64,000 nt of DNA, taken from contig JARBJD010000062.1 of assembly GCA_033064195.1 (NCBI GenBank), forward strand, positions 1 to 64,000, written 5' to 3'. Shown here piece after piece: positions 1 to 9,240 of this stretch; position 1 is the first letter of the stretch; each line of letters starts with the position of its first letter. Position numbers and translations under genes: made by a program. This DNA is from Blattamonas nauphoetae (lineage: Eukaryota; Preaxostyla; Oxymonadida). Under the pieces are notes generated by a model that saw nothing but the letters and a program-made list of their open reading frames with translations, did no database searches and was not told where the DNA came from.

Positions 1-69
1 TGAAAGTCGGATGTTTGTGAACTCTTTCTGCTCAGGATCAAACGGTTCTAATATCTTTAGTGATGTCAT
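1..69 (-). CDS. 5' stub of the next Polinton gene (partial)
   Basis: An ATG on the minus strand at 67-69 opens a frame of 23 codons that stays open to the window edge. It is preceded by the same A/T-rich leader seen before other Polinton genes here (T-rich tract ending AAATG) and starts 66 bp downstream of the integrase stop, the usual spacing for this gene block. Nothing can be said of the product from so short a stretch. Confidence 0.4.
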   Translation of the reverse strand, partial: MTSLKILEPFDPEQKEFTNIRLS

Positions 70-135
70 TTCAATGAAATAAAAATATTTGAAACATTAT
101 TGAAAACGAACAAAGTTCTCAGATCGAAGATCGCA

Positions 136-2097
136 CTACGCTAGATTAAATACAGCAATGAACTCTGGAGTTAAGTCGTCAATTGAGTCTGCATGGAACT
201 TGGTGTGTTGGATTGGAACGTGGACAACTTTTGACAGACATGTGAGTCCATTCAGTAGAGTAGCTACAACATTACCGTGTTTGTATTCAATGAATTTCCC
301 CACGAATTGAAACTGTCTTCGCTTCTTCTGAAACTTGGCAACAGTCTTGTTCAAATCAAGGTGAATCAACAGAATGTTTCCTGGTTTGTATTTCCATAAC
401 ATCTGTGTTGTCTGCTGTCGTTGGATGTTCTTTAATTGTTCTTCACAACTGGATATGAACAGTGCTTCGATTTCACGATTGTTTTGTGCTTGCTGTGGAG
501 TGAACTTGTTCCAGGACGCTCGATGAGGAGTCATGTTGTAGTATTCCACCATCTGATTCATCATTGAATGATTTGCCATCTGTGTTGCATTCTCTTGGAA
601 TCCATCCCTGATTGTTCTGATCACTCGATCGACAATTCTGTTGTGATTTGTGAATGGTGAACTCGTGAAATATGTACTGACCTTCTGATCCTTGAAAAAC
701 TCTGATGCTTCAATACTAGTCCATGCAGCTTCTCCGTCACCTCGAATGTTGTTGACATGAACTCCTCGATGATTAATCAGATCATTGATTGCTGTCTTGA
801 CTTTACTCCATGATTTATCCAGAACTGGAATCACAACCAGGTATTTGGTGTTGATGTTAATTGCGAAGAGGTAGATCTGAAGAACTGTTTTCGACGTTGG
901 TGATTGGATAAAGACAAGATCAATTTCCCAGGATCCAAACTTGGGAGAAAAGTATGGTCGATCACAATTCTGTGGAACCTTTCTGTCAGATGTCTTCTGT
1001 GGATCACCTGTTATTGCTTTCGACATGAATTGCATTTTTGATCGAAAAGGATACACGATTTTCTCTGTTGTTTTAGGAATCGTTGGAGGATCAATTCTCA
1101 TTCTGTCACTTCCTTTTTCTCTCTGTATTTTCCTCGGATGCGCTACACTCCATCTGTGATCAAATTCCTCATACCAATCCTGAAATGATCTTCCTCCGAA
1201 TGGGATTTGTTTTGTGTGAGTCAGAATGAAGTCAAGATCATCGTTCGCAATTGTTCTGTTAATCGAGGCTCGAACAAATGTGTCTCTGTTCATTTTATTG
1301 GAATCTAGGATGTGTGATGTAATAAAGTGTTCCATTTGCTTTTGATTGTTCATTATTGAGTTCTCAGCTTTGATCTGTTCATCTTCGGAATCATCTCTCT
1401 GTTGATGATCAAACAATCCTTTCATTCGTCCCAACTTATTGAGCACTTGCTGTGTCGTCGGTTCGTACTGTCTGATCTCTCTCACAGGGTGGTTGAACGC
1501 AGTTGGAATGAAGAAGGGATTTCTCTCTATTGGATCCTGCATCTGTGAAATTGGTATAATGTCGTCATCATCATCATCCTCTTCAAACTTCCTCTCCTTC
1601 ATTGGATATTCATACTCGATACCAATCGATTTTAGGTTTCTCTTCAGTCCAGGAATGATTGGATATTCAGGTGATACTATTGCTATTGGTCTATGCACTG
1701 GAATTGGGATTTGAATTGGTCTTTCCTCTGCAGGGCTTCGAACTCTTGGTGAGAGAATTGGTGTCACTTGTTGATTGTACTTTCGATGATATTCTTTATA
1801 CATCTTGTATGCTTTTTCACATCTCCAATCACTAACACGTTTTCCCAAGAATTCAATCAGAAACTGTGAGACTACTTTTGTTCCATCTGAAAGTGTTAAA
1901 TTTGGAGAGAGATCTCCATTGAACCAATCCTCAAAATATGTCTCATCGTTTGCAACCCATTCTCCATCTGAATCATAGACATCATATCCTGGTAAAGTGT
2001 TGGTTCTATTGAACTTGACATTGAATATTTTGATTTGAGAGTGTTGTGTACACCGAAGTAACCTACTCACTAATGCATTGATCTGTCGTGTGTTCAT
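136..2097 (-). CDS. Polinton integrase (retroviral-type, rve fold)
   Basis: A 653-residue protein whose C-terminal half is a retroviral-like integrase core. The first catalytic Asp is in EIDLVF (about residue 391) and the second in RGDGEAAW (about 452). The third catalytic position, exactly 35 residues after the second, is Asp in RIVDRVIRT (about 488) where the family usually has Glu. An SH3-like C-terminal region follows (WKYKPGNILLIHLDL onward). The first 300 residues are proline- and charge-rich with an acidic run (EEDDDDDD) and no recognised domain. In Polintons this enzyme inserts the excised element into host DNA. The ATG at 2097 lies 23 bp from the polymerase stop and carries the shared A/T leader. 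The frame is intact, so the copy may be recent. Confidence 0.9.
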   Translation of the reverse strand: MNTRQINALVSRLLRCTQHSQIKIFNVKFNRTNTLPGYDVYDSDGEWVANDETYFEDWFNGDLSPNLTLSDGTKVVSQFLIEFLGKRVSDWRCEKAYKMYKEYHRKYNQQVTPILSPRVRSPAEERPIQIPIPVHRPIAIVSPEYPIIPGLKRNLKSIGIEYEYPMKERKFEEDDDDDDIIPISQMQDPIERNPFFIPTAFNHPVREIRQYEPTTQQVLNKLGRMKGLFDHQQRDDSEDEQIKAENSIMNNQKQMEHFITSHILDSNKMNRDTFVRASINRTIANDDLDFILTHTKQIPFGGRSFQDWYEEFDHRWSVAHPRKIQREKGSDRMRIDPPTIPKTTEKIVYPFRSKMQFMSKAITGDPQKTSDRKVPQNCDRPYFSPKFGSWEIDLVFIQSPTSKTVLQIYLFAININTKYLVVIPVLDKSWSKVKTAINDLINHRGVHVNNIRGDGEAAWTSIEASEFFKDQKVSTYFTSSPFTNHNRIVDRVIRTIRDGFQENATQMANHSMMNQMVEYYNMTPHRASWNKFTPQQAQNNREIEALFISSCEEQLKNIQRQQTTQMLWKYKPGNILLIHLDLNKTVAKFQKKRRQFQFVGKFIEYKHGNVVATLLNGLTCLSKVVHVPIQHTKFHADSIDDLTPEFIAVFNLA

Positions 2098-2120
2098 TTA
2101 TTCAAAAATAAAGTTTGTGT

Positions 2121-5100
2121 TTATTCAATTATATAATCAGTAGCTTTCAGTCCATGAACGAATGGAGGACATGATTCATTTTCAAGTACGATTGCCTTCA
2201 GATGAATTCCACTGAGACTGAGTTTCTGTTGTTGTATTTTCGCAATCTCAAATCCATTGCTGTCATCTTCGCTCACGACTCTTCTTGTCTGAAAGTTCAG
2301 TGTTGTAGTCACAGTTTTCTCTCCATTCAGGCACTTCACATAATCGTCGCTTGTGATATTTGTCTTCTTCAGAGACACTCCTTTGATTTTGCATTTCTCA
2401 TCTAGTGAGTAACACTTGGGTGCAAGACAAATCATCTGTTCACCTTCCTTTTCAATTGCTAATCCCAACAGTTTCTTCTCATCATCAACTCCCTTTTCAG
2501 GATTGGGAAACCATTCATATTTGTGGGCATCATAGAATTCATTGTCAGCAATCACATGTTCAAATTGTTGATGAATTCCAGCATTTGGATCTCCACTAAT
2601 TGCCCAATATGCAGAGTCAGTATCTCCTTCACAGAAGTGGATCTTGTTCATGTCGAGGCATTTGTACATGAAATTGTAGATGAAATTCAGATACCAGAAC
2701 TTGGCATTGTCGAGTGTGAATACTGCTTCTTGCAGACATGTCTTGCATGATGCTTTCTCTCGGTCTTCAATCACAATGTAGTTGTCCTCATTGATCTCTC
2801 TTGTTGCTACAAATCCTTTCATCATTTGTTTCAAGTATGTTCTCTTCTCATTGCAGATTGTGATCGAGTTGTATTTCTCAGTGTTCATTCCATCATAACC
2901 GTAACTTCCATTCAAGTTCGTCTTACAGAATTGTTCCTTTCCCTTGTTTCCAACCTTCATTGCTTCTATTCGATCATTCATGAATGAGGTCACAAATGGT
3001 TCGAATCCAGCGTGTCTCGAGAACACCATCACACTCTTAATGTCATCAATAATGAAGTGGCAATAGTCGATGAGGAACCACAGATAGTATGTCGAAAAGA
3101 ACATATACTGATCGTGTGTGCTCAAGAGCTGGGTCAGTTTTCTTTGTTTGTCATCAGTCTTCAATCCATGTTTCTTCATCAGTGCATAAGTCTTCTCTCC
3201 AATGTTCTCTTCTGTTGTATTAACCATAATGTTCCTGAAGATTGGTGGGAAGTTTATGAAATCATTAATATATTTCTCATCTATGTGTCCTTTCAGTTCT
3301 GCAACGAATAATGTCTTCTGATTTTTGTCCTCTATAATCTTCCTGCATTCTTTATCTCCTGTTGCGGTGAATAAGCATCGTCCTGGCATGTACATTCTGT
3401 GTTTCGTGTATGGATTGTTCTTGTTCTTGATTGATGAGAAAGCACTTGGATAAAGTGAATTGAAATCAACACCACAGACATGAGTCATTTTATGTTCTGT
3501 ATCAGTGGAAAGAACCTTTCCATCTTCATAAGTGAAGTGATTGATTGGAGTCACGTCTTTGATGTTCTGTCGATGTTGAACATTCGATAATCCGCCAGTC
3601 ACAGCTGCTCTCAACTTGTGATATGTTTGTTCATGTGTCAGAGTCATTGGTTGTGATTTCCAGATGCAGTACTTCTTCAGTTGAATTCTCAATCTTGTGA
3701 GATGTTCATCCTTGTCTGACTTATAGGTGTTGCAGTAATCACAGCAGATCTTCACGTTCTCTTTTGAATGACCTTTTGCATTGTCGATTCTATCCAATGT
3801 TGGTCGAACTGCTTGTGAGAAGTGACTCTTGCAGATATAGCACACTCTCTTGCACTGTTGAACGAACCAATCGTAATCTGCTTCAGTGACATTTTTGTCA
3901 GTACTGCGATGTGCTTTCTGGTCTTGATAAATGTATGATGCAACCTTGTACTTCCAGTATTGTTTCGTGATTTTTATTTCACCTGATTGATCCACTCCAT
4001 TGAAATCATCATCGATATCAAAGTCTTTGTAGGCACATGCATACTTGATTGCAGAAGCATTTGCTGAGAGTGAGAGATTGTGCAACATGTCCACTTTGAA
4101 CTGGAAGTTCAGATGAATCAGATTATCAAGTGGTGCAATCATACATTCAACGTCTCTAATGTTGTAGAATTTCAGATATTCCCATCTGTTCTTGAATCCT
4201 TGCTTGTTCCAATCATCAAGGTACAATTGGTAATCAGTATCGGACATTTCACTGTTGTTCAGACTCGAATAGAATTCATATTTGGAGAATGGTTCTTGTT
4301 TGCTCAGCACTGCATCATAGTCTGAGGAATCGAATGATTCGTAGGCAAAGAATGATTTCTGGAGTGTAGTGCTTCCTCCAAAGGCTTTTACTGCATGATC
4401 CAATGTCATTGGTCCTGTGTATGACATCATGTCAATGAATCGAAGCACATGTTGAGTTCTCTCATGTCTGATCAATACTTGTTTGTACTTCGTTGTGGAT
4501 CCAAGGAAGCTTACCACTTTCCAATCCTGATCAACGAGATCACGAAAGATGAGATTGATGTCGAATCTGGAGCTGTTGAATCCAATCACACTGACTTCAT
4601 TTTGTGAAGGAATCTCTGGGTCTTCATACATGTTGTCATCTCGTACTGTCTCAGCATATTTGAAGAGCTGTCTGATCCATTGCTTCACAAAGTCCTTTCC
4701 ATCTCGAAGATCAAAGTAGATTGACTTCACACCTGATTTTGTCTTAATTGCTGATGCAACAGAGAGAGGTTTCAAGTGTGAGATCAATTGTGTGTGGTCA
4801 TCAGAGAATAGATTGTCAAGAATGAGATCTTCCATTGTTTCGAAATCATATGTGATGTAGTACTGTGTTGGTTTGAATTCATTTTGTCTCTTATGTGCCA
4901 TCAGAAATTCAAATGTTCTATTGTTGAGAATATGTGGAACATATGGTCTTGGTGTCTTATCTAGTGAGATCTTCTTCACGTGTTTTCCATCAAGATCTTT
5001 GCACTCTCTGAGATGCTTCTCAAAATCTCTGCTGTAGTTTTTATTCTTCACTTGGAATCCTCTTGATTGACAGTAGGGACAGAGTTTATATCCTGTGATT

Positions 5101-6476
5101 TTCTCAGGATCAACAATGAACATCACATGGACGAGAGTTGACGTCAGTGGAATCATCAAAAGTGGGAGAACTCTTGCATCATCATTTTCGTTGACATACG
5201 ATTGACTCAGGAAATATTTCTTCTTATCTTCGTCGTACTCATAAATGTGAATGGTAATGTTGAATCTTTGCATCGCTTTCTCCAAATCACATGCAATATC
5301 AAATCCAGGATAATTGCGTAAGTGTTCTGTAAGTTGATGTGGCTTCAGGTGAGTCAGATTCTTTGATTCTGCAAACAATCTTTTTGCTTCAACGTTTCTC
5401 ATGTTGATAGATATTTTCTTACCTGGAACTTCAGGAAGTGTGAGGAACGATAGTGCTTGAAAGAAGCAAATGTTGAACTCAGAATCAATGTACCGAACAT
5501 TCCTCGTTTTAATGTGTTCGGTGAGAATTGCATTCGCTTTTCCTGCAACTGGAAATCGATAGACTGCAACAAGAATGGAGTGGAACGCGATGTACATTGT
5601 CTTCGTATCCATGAGTGTTCTCTCCTGAGATTCTTTGATAAGATTGATCGCATATTTTGAATACTCATTGATATCTCCTGAACTTCGAATCACAGTTAGG
5701 AAGCTCTTCGACGTGTTCTCCAATTCTGGTCTGAAGTCTTTGTACGTTGTCTCATTACCATCTTTTCTCTCGACGATCTTTCCGAAGTCGATACTAATCT
5801 TGAATGGATGATCCTTCTCTTTGTCGAACACTGCTTTGATGAATGTTGTGATTTCTTCAACGTTCTTCAAGTGATTGTGGAAATACAATTGATATGGTTT
5901 TCCATTGTCTTCAACCTTCTCGACTTCATTCTTTTTGAACTTCCTTCGTGCATTCATCAGACAAGAATTGAATGCTGCTTTGTCACGTGGTTCAGCGAGT
6001 AATATGCATTCTTCAAATCCATCAAATGTCTGCACTTCTCTTTTTTCCATTTGTTCATTTTTCTTTTGAATGATCAAGAGATTCTTCATCCAATGATCCA
6101 TCAACTTCTCTTCAATTGATTTCAGTTTCCACGTCATTCTGAACACTTGCTTTTTCAGTTCATCTTTGTTCACTCTTGGATTTGCTTTCATGTTTTCAAC
6201 AATCATTCGGTGAGCGAGTCGATCTTCTGACGCCATCTGTTGTCGAAGTTTAACTTGTTCGAGAAAATCTGGAATGAGATTGAGATCGAGATTCTTTGTT
6301 GGATGTGGAAACTCGAGATCTTTGTGTTGAAGCATATTCAGAAGAAATGATCTGTGATGTTGGTAATTTTTACTGTCAGGATTGTACGTTCGACCATCAC
6401 TAAATTGAAATTGTGTATTCGGAAAGAGGTCTCGAATTTCTTGAATTCTATTTTTGATTGGTTTTAGCAGTGCCAT
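2121..6476 (-). CDS. Polinton protein-primed DNA polymerase B
   Basis: A 1,451-residue family B polymerase that would replicate the element. Exonuclease motifs: YDFETMED (about 545), GFNSSRFDINL (about 635), YNIRDVE (about 774). Polymerase motifs: A, DFNSLYPSA (about 1000); B, KTNLNGSYGY (about 1183); C, GDTDSAYW (about 1283); KxY-type, PKCYSL (about 1353). Upstream, an OTU-like stretch (NICFFQAL near 335, VHVMFI near 450) and a CxxC...HxxxxC zinc finger (465-492) match the N-terminal layout I know for plasmid and Polinton polymerases. An extra CxxC...GHSKENV...CxxCN module (about 874-920), resembling an HNH/endonuclease VII treble clef, is inserted between ExoIII and motif A. The frame is uninterrupted and the polymerase residues are all present, so the gene looks functional. 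Confidence 0.93.
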   Translation of the reverse strand: MALLKPIKNRIQEIRDLFPNTQFQFSDGRTYNPDSKNYQHHRSFLLNMLQHKDLEFPHPTKNLDLNLIPDFLEQVKLRQQMASEDRLAHRMIVENMKANPRVNKDELKKQVFRMTWKLKSIEEKLMDHWMKNLLIIQKKNEQMEKREVQTFDGFEECILLAEPRDKAAFNSCLMNARRKFKKNEVEKVEDNGKPYQLYFHNHLKNVEEITTFIKAVFDKEKDHPFKISIDFGKIVERKDGNETTYKDFRPELENTSKSFLTVIRSSGDINEYSKYAINLIKESQERTLMDTKTMYIAFHSILVAVYRFPVAGKANAILTEHIKTRNVRYIDSEFNICFFQALSFLTLPEVPGKKISINMRNVEAKRLFAESKNLTHLKPHQLTEHLRNYPGFDIACDLEKAMQRFNITIHIYEYDEDKKKYFLSQSYVNENDDARVLPLLMIPLTSTLVHVMFIVDPEKITGYKLCPYCQSRGFQVKNKNYSRDFEKHLRECKDLDGKHVKKISLDKTPRPYVPHILNNRTFEFLMAHKRQNEFKPTQYYITYDFETMEDLILDNLFSDDHTQLISHLKPLSVASAIKTKSGVKSIYFDLRDGKDFVKQWIRQLFKYAETVRDDNMYEDPEIPSQNEVSVIGFNSSRFDINLIFRDLVDQDWKVVSFLGSTTKYKQVLIRHERTQHVLRFIDMMSYTGPMTLDHAVKAFGGSTTLQKSFFAYESFDSSDYDAVLSKQEPFSKYEFYSSLNNSEMSDTDYQLYLDDWNKQGFKNRWEYLKFYNIRDVECMIAPLDNLIHLNFQFKVDMLHNLSLSANASAIKYACAYKDFDIDDDFNGVDQSGEIKITKQYWKYKVASYIYQDQKAHRSTDKNVTEADYDWFVQQCKRVCYICKSHFSQAVRPTLDRIDNAKGHSKENVKICCDYCNTYKSDKDEHLTRLRIQLKKYCIWKSQPMTLTHEQTYHKLRAAVTGGLSNVQHRQNIKDVTPINHFTYEDGKVLSTDTEHKMTHVCGVDFNSLYPSAFSSIKNKNNPYTKHRMYMPGRCLFTATGDKECRKIIEDKNQKTLFVAELKGHIDEKYINDFINFPPIFRNIMVNTTEENIGEKTYALMKKHGLKTDDKQRKLTQLLSTHDQYMFFSTYYLWFLIDYCHFIIDDIKSVMVFSRHAGFEPFVTSFMNDRIEAMKVGNKGKEQFCKTNLNGSYGYDGMNTEKYNSITICNEKRTYLKQMMKGFVATREINEDNYIVIEDREKASCKTCLQEAVFTLDNAKFWYLNFIYNFMYKCLDMNKIHFCEGDTDSAYWAISGDPNAGIHQQFEHVIADNEFYDAHKYEWFPNPEKGVDDEKKLLGLAIEKEGEQMICLAPKCYSLDEKCKIKGVSLKKTNITSDDYVKCLNGEKTVTTTLNFQTRRVVSEDDSNGFEIAKIQQQKLSLSGIHLKAIVLENESCPPFVHGLKATDYIIE

Positions 6477-6519
6477 TTACTACAAAATAAAAAATCAGAA
6501 AATAAAAAAAGTTGAGCGT

Positions 6520-6909
6520 TTATTTCTGTTTTCTCAGGTGAGGCTTTTTCTTGGCAGTCAGCCATGAATCAAGTCTAATTCTGAACACTTCACTTCCGCC
6601 AATCTCTCGACACGTAAATGGAACAAGAACTTTGGTGTACTCACCGACGAGCTCACAATTGAATTTCTTCAATTCATTTTCGACGAATGATTGAGTGTAG
6701 TGTCGACGTTTTGACAAGTGAGGTCTGTTTCCTTGATTCCACAACTTTGGTTTTATTCGCCATTCAACTCCCTCATGAACATACGTCACCGGCACATTAT
6801 TTCTGACATACCCAGAGACTAGCGAACAGTTCTCTTCTCTCATTGATTCAATTAATGCTTGTTCCGAACATACTCGACGTCTTTCCTTGTACATCGCAGT
6901 TGGATTCAT
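6520..6909 (-). CDS. Polinton two-repeat basic protein (129 aa)
   Basis: A small basic protein of unknown function made of two copies of a ~65-residue module: a helix ending in ENC[SE]L, a Y-x-(K/R) strand pair with PVTY/PFTC, an aromatic (VEWRI, EVFRI), then a W-x(4-6)-RPH/KPHL turn. It is homologous to the three-module proteins at 8621-9214 and 61973-62566. The module outline recalls phage and homing-endonuclease treble-clef repeats whose zinc ligands have been lost (for instance a GxRPH loop where GxxCP would stand); that relation is inference. It starts 43 bp upstream of the polymerase and has the shared A/T leader immediately before its ATG. Confidence 0.75.
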   Translation of the reverse strand: MNPTAMYKERRRVCSEQALIESMREENCSLVSGYVRNNVPVTYVHEGVEWRIKPKLWNQGNRPHLSKRRHYTQSFVENELKKFNCELVGEYTKVLVPFTCREIGGSEVFRIRLDSWLTAKKKPHLRKQK

Positions 6910-8620
6910 TTAATACAAATTAAAAAATTCAAAAATAGATTTTCTTTCGTTGTTTTCTCTGTTTTGGTTTTGTCACTCAGATCGAGGATCAATGGGTTCG
7001 ATCACTCATTTCTCAAGAGTGCTTGTTTCGTTCTGATTTGTCGCGTTTTAGATTCTCCTGAACTGTAGGATCATCGTGGTATGCTCCGTTTGTTACTTTT
7101 TCCGAACTTTTGCAGAGATATTCGACGTTTCAGGATCGGTCGTGGATCTCTGCACTGTCATGTAAAAAGCAGGATGCCACTCTCATTTCTCTCTTATTTC
7201 AGACTTGTTTTCACTAGTTTTAGTCGAATTGTCACTTCATTTTCACTAGGTAGCGTTTCATTTTTGGTCCAACTTCCGTCATCATTTTTTCGTTGTTTAT
7301 CCATAATATCCACTTCATTCATGTTTCTTTCAACTAAACTTTTTCTCTAATTCAACACACTAATTTCCGTTTACTGGATTTTCCGGACTTTTGCAGAGAT
7401 CCGCCATTCAACGGCTCACTTCATATCTCGGTATTTTTCCGGAAAATCCAACATGTCACATACTTTTTTGAATCATTTTTGTTGTTTTTAAGAGAGAAAA
7501 ACCGGAACACAGACCTAATTTTCACTATTGGTGTCACATTTCACACCGTTTTCACGATCGTCAATTTCCCTCTCAGTTTCATACTTACTCGTTTCATTCA
7601 TGCTTGTTTCGCTTTCTTTTACTCTGTTTTTGTGAAAAAAGTGATGAAAACTCGACTAAAATGATGTGCTAGTGAAGTGAGAACGACCCACAAAATGGAA
7701 GTGAGATGAGAAAAATGAAGAGGAGTAATGGTTCAACTCGAGGTGAAATGTGGAGAGAATGATGTAAGAAAGAAGGGGCTGAAATGGTGTTCAAACATGC
7801 AAACACTGTGAAAAGCTGCGAAATGACGAATCAAAAAAGTGCAATTTTGAGACAACTATCCGACAAAAAATTCTGAAAATTTGAGCACACCTTCCTCTAA
7901 CAACGAGAAAGAAGTCGCAATATGTGAAAATCGGGGCAAAAATCTAATAGTGTGCAGGTTGTGTGAAAATGTTGTGTCAAAACGGTGATGTGAAGAACCA
8001 ACAAAATGAAACTAAGGAAATGCGTTATACGTCTCGCGTCGACTTATGTTCGTTAAAATGATGCAATAACGGAGTAAATGAAGTGAAAGTAGTGAAATGT
8101 GAAAATTCATGAAAAAGTGTGCGAACCTTGTGGTGTCAAAAGTTTTCAGAGATGAATGACACAAAAAGACGCCAACTAGCGTTTTCACACCCAAAAACAC
8201 CGTAAGACGACGAAAAGTGATCAAAAGGACATAGTCCCGAACGTCCATACCTTTTCTAAAAAAATCTCAAAAAACGCGAAAAAGCCTCAATGGGTCGGAT
8301 CAAACCAAAAATCTCAGAAGTGCTTTTTATCGAAAATCCTACCTTTCAAAATGATTTCCGTCACAATCAAACGTGTTTCAACATAATTTGAGCCATAAAG
8401 CGGTTCATAGTAGCAAAATCCGAACATCGACTTTTTTGGTCACTTTTTGGACCAAAGTTCGGTACGTAACTCGACGAATTCTCAACCGATTTTGATCAAA
8501 CCTCTTTTGATCGATGACCTACAATGTCCCCGAGATTTTAGAATTTTTTACAGAATTTTTCGAAATGGTTCAACTGTTGGTTTCCGTTGATTTGTGGTCA
8601 AAAATAGATTTTCAGTAGTT
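6910..8620. other. Polinton terminal region with no convincing gene
   Basis: About 1.7 kb without a strong coding frame apart from the 78-codon frame listed separately. It is A/T-rich with homopolymer runs. From about 7790 rightward it is matched by the inverted copy at the right edge of the window; whether the match goes on leftward cannot be seen. It probably holds replication-terminus and long-terminal-repeat functions of the element. Confidence 0.5.
8012..8248 (-). CDS. Short conserved Polinton frame (78 aa), doubtful
   Basis: An ATG-started frame of 78 codons rich in Leu, Phe and Ile, possibly one or two membrane segments. The same frame is open in Polinton-R (63542-63778) with only a few amino-acid changes, most of them clustered near residue 48. 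Conservation could equally reflect recent duplication of the DNA, since the surrounding non-coding sequence is just as similar. I cannot decide whether it is translated. Confidence 0.25.
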   Translation of the reverse strand: MDVRDYVLLITFRRLTVFLGVKTLVGVFLCHSSLKTFDTTRFAHFFMNFHISLLSLHLLRYCIILTNISRRETYNAFP

Positions 8621-9214
8621 TCAAGACCTATCATGGTACTTTCTCAGGTGAGGACGGTCTCCAAAATACAGCCAATTATCCAAGCGAACGAAATACTCAT
8701 TCTTTGTTCGTAAATCACGATATTTGAATGGCTCAAGTACCTTTGTGTATGTTCCAATGAGTTCACAATTCTCTTTTTTCAATTCATTTTCAACGAACGA
8801 TTGTGTGTATCGTTTTCGTTTGTTCTGATGAGTTCTGAATCCTTTCATCCATTTTGATGGGATCACTATCCATTCGATTCCTTCATGTCGATATGTTACT
8901 GGAGTACTAGAATGAGTGTATTCAGAAATGAGTTCACAATTCTCATTTTTCATTGATTCAATTAGCTTCTCTTTTGTACAACAATTTGTTGCCCGAAGAT
9001 ATCTCTGACGATTTGTATGTGGTCTAGATCCTTTTACAAAAGCATGGACATACACTCGATAAATTTCATCTGGTTTATCTTCGAGATAATATTCGAAAGT
9101 GCTTCCTGTGAGATATGTTGTTCCTTGTCGATTAAGAGTCGGAGGTGATTTCATTTTCAAATCTTCTTTGTCCAAAATTTCCAGTAGTTGTGTTGGTGTC
9201 AAGACGCTGCTCAT
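8621..9214 (-). CDS. Polinton three-repeat basic protein (197 aa)
   Basis: Three tandem ~60-residue modules follow a short N-terminal helix (TPTQLLEILDKEDLKMK). Module 2 contains ENCELISEY, PVTYRHEGIEW and WMKGFRTH; module 3 contains ENCELIGTY, PFKYRD and GDRPHLRKY; module 1 is shorter and ends KGSRPHTNRQ. The start is the ATG at 9214, directly after the A/T leader; an upstream in-frame TTG is not a credible start. The gene lies 302 bp from the element terminus, so it sits in or beside the terminal repeat. Its copy in Polinton-R is almost identical except for a strongly diverged patch at residues about 46-77. It may bind DNA at the terminus, but that is a guess from position and basic charge. 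Confidence 0.75.
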   Translation of the reverse strand: MSSVLTPTQLLEILDKEDLKMKSPPTLNRQGTTYLTGSTFEYYLEDKPDEIYRVYVHAFVKGSRPHTNRQRYLRATNCCTKEKLIESMKNENCELISEYTHSSTPVTYRHEGIEWIVIPSKWMKGFRTHQNKRKRYTQSFVENELKKENCELIGTYTKVLEPFKYRDLRTKNEYFVRLDNWLYFGDRPHLRKYHDRS

Positions 9215-9240
9215 TTTATACAAATTAAAAAATTGAATAA
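9215..9240 (-). promoter_or_regulatory. A/T leader motif of Polinton genes
   Basis: The minus strand reads TTTTTTAATTTGTATAAA immediately before the ATG. Closely similar leaders precede the ATGs at 6909 (TTTTTTAATTTGTATTAA), 6476 (TTTTTTATTTTGTAGTAA) and 61973, with weaker forms at 2097 and 69. Host genes in the window do not share it. A core promoter or initiator that makes very short 5' leaders is the simplest reading. Confidence 0.5.
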
